Origin: an uncultured Oscillospiraceae bacterium
GTDB lineage: Bacteria; Bacillota; Clostridia; Oscillospirales; Oscillospiraceae
Assembly (NCBI GenBank): GCA_934615645.1
Contig: CAKTTR010000036.1
Coordinates: 1-17,793 of the forward strand
Direction of reading: 5' to 3'
DNA length: 17,793 bases
Shown piece by piece: positions 15,303-17,793 of the stretch. Within the stretch, counting starts at the first letter, position 1; every line of letters begins with the position of its first letter. The notes below the pieces were generated by a model. The model worked only from the letters and a program-made list of their open reading frames with translations. It was not told the DNA's origin and searched no databases. The translations under genes and the position numbers were made by a program.

Positions 15303-16316
15303 ATGAAAAAAATCGCGCGCTGGCTCTGCCTGCTGCTGTGCTGCCTGCTGCTGACCCCACCGGGCCGGGCAACGGATGCGGCGGCGGAGCCGACTTTGGC
15401 GGACGCCATCTCCCAGCTGCAGGCCCAATACGGCCTGACGGCGGAGAATTTCTCCATCTGCTATTACAATACCGTGACAAAAGAGCGCTACAGCTTCTCC
15501 GCCGACCGCTGGATGATCGCCGCCAGCACCTACAAGCTGCCGCTGAACCTCTATTATTATGAACAAGAAGCCGCTGGCGCCATCGATCCGGAGACGCGGA
15601 TCGCCGGGCGGCCCCTCTCGGAGATCCATTATGAGAGCATCGTAAACTCGAATAACGAGCTCTCCGAGGCGCTGATCTACCACTTGGGCACCTTCCGCCA
15701 GTATAAGGAGCAGATGTTTGCCAGCTTCAGCCACCTGGCCCCGGAGGAGATCGCAGACATCGCCTGGACCGGGAATTATTACACAACGGGCTTCCTGTGC
15801 GATACGCTCCAGTATCTCTATGAGAACGCGGACCGGTTCCCCCAGCTGCTGGCCTATCTCAAAGAGGCCCAGCCGGAGGCTTATTTTAAGAAATACGTCA
15901 CCCAATACCCCATCGCCCACAAGTACGGCTCCTTTGACGGGGCGGAAAATGATGTTGGCATCGTCTACACCGCGGAGCCTTACCTGCTGGCCGTCTATAC
16001 CTATGGTCTGGCTGACGGCGAGGAGGTTGTCGCCCGGGTCAATGAAGCTGTCTGCCGCTATAACACGGAAAAAGCCGCCCGGGCAAGCGCGGCGGCCCGG
16101 GAAGCGGCGCGGCTTGCCAAGCTGGCAGCCGATGAGCAGCGCTTTGCCCAAGCCGACCGGGAACCGGCTGAAGCGCCGCAGCCGACGCCGCAGCCAGCCT
16201 ATCTGCAGGACCTCTCCCCCATCCGCCTGGGCGCGCTGCTGGCCCTGGGGGCCGCCGCCGGACTGCTGCTCTGGCAGCTCGTCCACCACCGGCGCAAACG
16301 GGCAATGCATTCTTAA
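15303..16316 (+). CDS. Exported beta-lactamase-like serine hydrolase with C-terminal membrane anchor
   Basis: This 337-residue protein resembles class A beta-lactamase/PBP-type serine hydrolases. An N-terminal signal peptide (about 1-23) directs export. The catalytic SxxK is S75-T-Y-K78, the SxN-like motif is S116-N-N118, and the KTG-box position reads K207-Y-G209 in HKYGSFDGAENDVGIVY, a form I associate with uncharacterised clostridial members. After about residue 245 there is an Ala/Arg/Glu helix, a Pro/Gln linker (about 288-300) and one hydrophobic helix (about 308-327) ending in basic HHRRKR. It is therefore probably a membrane-anchored enzyme facing the wall. True beta-lactamase activity is uncertain; a role in peptidoglycan trimming is equally possible. 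AAAGGA precedes the start by about ten bases and lies in a small GGAAA/TTTCC hairpin. Confidence 0.83.
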   Translation: MKKIARWLCLLLCCLLLTPPGRATDAAAEPTLADAISQLQAQYGLTAENFSICYYNTVTKERYSFSADRWMIAASTYKLPLNLYYYEQEAAGAIDPETRIAGRPLSEIHYESIVNSNNELSEALIYHLGTFRQYKEQMFASFSHLAPEEIADIAWTGNYYTTGFLCDTLQYLYENADRFPQLLAYLKEAQPEAYFKKYVTQYPIAHKYGSFDGAENDVGIVYTAEPYLLAVYTYGLADGEEVVARVNEAVCRYNTEKAARASAAAREAARLAKLAADEQRFAQADREPAEAPQPTPQPAYLQDLSPIRLGALLALGAAAGLLLWQLVHHRRKRAMHS

Positions 16317-16348
16317 ACGCGAGACACCGCCGCCTTGCGGCGCGCAAA

Positions 16349-16379
16349 AAAAGACCTGCGGGTGCTCCGCAGGTCTTTT
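16349..16379. terminator. Bidirectional rho-independent terminator
   Basis: A perfect 13-bp stem (16349-16361 with 16367-16379) has a 5-base loop, and its ends are AAAA and TTTT, with more As to the left. It serves the convergent serine hydrolase gene and the 52-residue mini-protein gene. Confidence 0.9.
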
Positions 16380-16413
16380 CCTTTTGGGCGGTGCAAGCGC
16401 CGCCGGTGCGTTT

Positions 16414-16572
16414 TCAGCAGCCGCAGCCGCAGTTATTCTCGCAGCCGCAGCCGTTGTTGCAGCCATTGCCGCAGCAGTTATTATTGCCGCCCCAGCAGAT
16501 AAAGATGATGATCAGGACAATGATCCACCACCAACTGTTCCCATAAGCAAAAATGCCGGTATTGCAAGACAT
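16414..16572 (-). CDS. Cys/Gly/Asn-rich mini-protein with one hydrophobic helix, 52 residues
   Basis: This short gene reads MSCNTGIFAYGNSWWW, a hydrophobic segment (about 17-27, IIVLIIIFICW), then a C-terminal half made almost only of Cys, Gly and Asn with one Glu, ending CGCGC. It has eleven Cys in 52 residues. AGGAGG eight bases before ATG 16572 and a strong terminator about 35 bases after the stop support translation. The layout recalls small YjcZ-type sporulation membrane proteins, and Cys-rich tails occur in spore-coat and metal-binding peptides. Both links are inference, not a family match. It is followed upstream by the PdaA-like gene in the same direction, which fits a sporulation role. 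Confidence 0.75.
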   Translation of the reverse strand: MSCNTGIFAYGNSWWWIIVLIIIFICWGGNNNCCGNGCNNGCGCENNCGCGC

Positions 16573-16641
16573 AAGCGTACCTCCTCATAAAATTCGCAGC
16601 GCGCCGGTCCGGGACCGGACCGGATTGGAACCCGCTCATTT

Positions 16642-16668
16642 CATGTTATGACGCACCGGCGTTTTTGT
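16642..16668 (-). promoter_or_regulatory. Possible sigma-K-like promoter of the Cys-rich mini-protein gene
   Basis: Minus strand: AC (16667-16668), 16 bases, then CATAACATG (16642-16650), close to the mother-cell sigma-K pattern AC-N16/17-CATANNNTA. Such short motifs occur by chance, and the last base differs, so support is modest. Confidence 0.28.
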
Positions 16669-16677
16669 GCATCGCCG

Positions 16678-17472
16678 CTAGGACGCGGCAAAGAGCTCCT
16701 CCAACGTCCCAAACCGGTAGCCCAGCTCCTCCCAGCGGGTGAGCAGCTCATCCAGGATCTCCGCATTGGTCCGGGAGGTGCTGTGCAGCAGGACGATCGC
16801 ACCGTTGTGGATCCGGGGGATCAGCTTGGAAAAAGCCGCGTCGGCCGTCGGCTGTTTGTCGTTGACCCAGTCCATATAGGCAAGGCTCCAGAAGACGGTA
16901 TGGTACCCCAGCTCCTGGGCCATCTGGAGGTTTTCCTGGCTGTAGACGCCCTGGGGCGGGCGGTAAAATTTGGAAAGCTGCTGCCCCGTCGTCTCCTCGT
17001 AGAGCTGCTCCAGGCTGCGCAGTTCTTCTGTGAACGTTGCCTTGTCGGCGATCTTGGACATATCGTAGTGGTGATAGGTGTGGTTACCGACGGTATGCCC
17101 CGCTTCGGCCATGCGGCAGACGAGCTCTGGGTTTTGCTCGATATAATTTCCCACCAGGAAAAACGCCGCCTTGACCTGATGCTTTTCCAGCGTATCGAGG
17201 ATCTGGGCCGTGCAGCCGTTTTCATAGCCTGCGTCAAAGGTCAGATAGATCACCGGCTGGTCCGTCGGCCCCAGGAAGGCGGCGCCGTACTGGGCCAGCG
17301 CGTCCTGTGTGGCATTGCCCACCGGGGCCTGACCAGGCTCCGGGAAGCTCAGGCCCCAGCTATTGGCCGCCACCGCCCGGCACGTGATCACCCGGGCGCA
17401 GCAGACCAGCCCCAGCAGGCACAGCATCCCGCCCGCGGCCACCAGCAGGCGCACCCTCTGCGTTTTTTTCAT
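16678..17472 (-). CDS. PdaA-like polysaccharide deacetylase (spore cortex type)
   Basis: This 264-residue NodB-fold deacetylase has an N-terminal signal anchor (about 7-30). Motif 1 is TFDAGYENG (77-86) with catalytic Asp80; the next residue, usually a metal-binding Asp, is Ala81. B. subtilis PdaA has Asn at this place and the same GYENG, so the protein groups with muramic delta-lactam deacetylases rather than general chitin deacetylases. Motif 2 HTYHH supplies H131 and H135, motif 3 is RPPQG (171-175) and motif 5 is LLHS (228-231). PdaA enzymes act on spore cortex peptidoglycan so that germination enzymes can recognise it. ATG 17472 is preferred over upstream in-frame ATGs because GGAGG lies about seven bases upstream. 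Confidence 0.86.
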   Translation of the reverse strand: MKKTQRVRLLVAAGGMLCLLGLVCCARVITCRAVAANSWGLSFPEPGQAPVGNATQDALAQYGAAFLGPTDQPVIYLTFDAGYENGCTAQILDTLEKHQVKAAFFLVGNYIEQNPELVCRMAEAGHTVGNHTYHHYDMSKIADKATFTEELRSLEQLYEETTGQQLSKFYRPPQGVYSQENLQMAQELGYHTVFWSLAYMDWVNDKQPTADAAFSKLIPRIHNGAIVLLHSTSRTNAEILDELLTRWEELGYRFGTLEELFAAS

Positions 17473-17492
17473 TGCCATCCCTCCCTGCCCTA

Positions 17493-17520
17493 TCCTATGG
17501 GCGGCCTGTCCGGAATATGC
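17493..17520 (-). promoter_or_regulatory. Possible sigma-G/F-like promoter of the pdaA-like gene
   Basis: Minus strand: GCATA (17516-17520), 16 bases, CATAGGA (17493-17499). The -35 fits, but the -10 has one mismatch to CATNNTA, and the leader would be very short (~14 bases). It is suggestive because B. subtilis pdaA is forespore-controlled. Confidence 0.25.
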
Positions 17521-17527
17521 GCGCAAA

Positions 17528-17557
17528 AGCGCCCCGCCAATAGATTGGCGGGGCGCT
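17528..17557 (-). terminator. Terminator of a minus-strand gene beyond the right edge
   Basis: A perfect 14-bp stem (17528-17541 with 17544-17557, rich in GC) has a 2-base loop. On the minus strand its 3' arm runs into TTTT. It most likely ends a transcript entering from the right. Confidence 0.65.
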
Positions 17558-17562
17558 CAGAC

Positions 17563-17793
17563 TGTCAAAAAAGCCTCGCAGAGTTTGCGCCCGCAGGCGC
17601 AAATAAAGTCAAAATTATTTTCTCCGGCGGCGTGTACGTCGGGGAAAATACTTCTCGCCCTGCAAGTGTGGAATTTTCACGCCCTCTGCGTGAAAATTAT
17701 GCGCGCAGCAGGGTGCAATTCCCTTCAAACGCGAGCCCAGCGAAGCGGGTCGCGTTTGAGAGCGTGTCAAAAATACTTTTTTGACACGCTCAA
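17563..17793. repeat. Structured non-coding region with nested inverted repeats
   Basis: No convincing gene lies here. TGTCAAAAAAG (17563-17573) recurs as its exact complement at 17776-17786, giving 11-bp outer inverted repeats about 224 bases end to end. Inside are stems 17584-17591/17596-17603 (8 bp), 17616-17629/17637-17650 (14 bp with two G-U pairs), 17672-17682/17688-17698 (11 bp) with an outer CCCTGC/GCAGGG pair (17658-17663/17708-17713), and 17725-17734/17750-17759 (10 bp). A final stem, 17760-17773/17778-17791 (14 bp), overlaps the right outer repeat. It could be a small MITE-like or palindromic repeat, or a structured RNA; the window ends before its right flank is clear. Confidence 0.6.

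Noticed and set aside
15252..16466. Minus-strand 404-codon frame opposite the serine hydrolase gene
   Set aside because: It would cross a strong terminator and overlap the mini-protein gene; no motif found.
16648..17784. 378-codon plus-strand frame opposite the deacetylase gene
   Set aside because: Antisense to a gene with all NodB motifs; its end runs into the hairpin region.
1..17793. CRISPR array, tRNA, rRNA, transposase or phage genes
   Set aside because: No regularly spaced direct repeats, cloverleaf, rRNA-like sequence or mobile-element protein motifs were seen on either strand.

Overview
The window looks like chromosomal DNA from a GC-rich, endospore-forming member of the Clostridia, most likely Oscillospiraceae/Ruminococcaceae-like. 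The evidence is a CIRCE-controlled hrcA-grpE-dnaK-dnaJ operon, a DnaK of the shorter Firmicute type, an alpha/beta-type small acid-soluble spore protein (SASP), a PdaA-like cortex deacetylase, and a two-ATPase-domain acyl-CoA dehydratase activase of the kind found in strict anaerobes. The taxon is inferred from gene content and base composition only; no marker RNA gene is present.

Layout, left to right. Positions 1-2523 (-) hold the N-terminal 841 residues of a large 2-hydroxyacyl-CoA dehydratase activase/reductase, cut by the left edge. It is divergent from an unrecognised 172-residue protein (2792-3310, +). A two-way terminator (3337-3390) separates that gene from a complete branched-chain amino-acid type ABC importer read leftwards: livJ (8315-7125), a 271-base hairpin-rich spacer, then tightly coupled livH, livM, livG and livF down to 3412. 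Upstream of livJ sits a small Cys/Asn/Ser-rich membrane protein gene (8429-8719, -) with its own promoter and terminator.

Positions 8924-9273 (+) carry a SASP gene with a possible sigma-G promoter but an abnormal C-terminal tail. The heat-shock operon follows: a sigma-A promoter, a perfect CIRCE element, hrcA (TTG start), grpE (GTG start), dnaK and dnaJ, closed by a strong terminator at 14206-14250. HrcA binding to CIRCE should repress the whole operon, and GrpE and DnaJ serve DnaK.

The right part holds a HAD-family phosphatase (14253-15095, -) divergent from an exported beta-lactamase-like serine hydrolase with a C-terminal membrane anchor (15303-16316, +). A two-way terminator follows, then a 52-residue Cys/Gly/Asn-rich mini-protein (16414-16572, -) missing from simple ORF calls, and a PdaA-like polysaccharide deacetylase (16678-17472, -). 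The last ~265 bases contain no convincing gene but hold six strong hairpins, most of them between an 11-bp inverted repeat. I found no CRISPR array, tRNA, rRNA, transposase or phage gene. Most of the window is ordinary core genome. The least explained parts are the two hairpin-rich spacers, the altered SASP tail and the small Cys-rich proteins.
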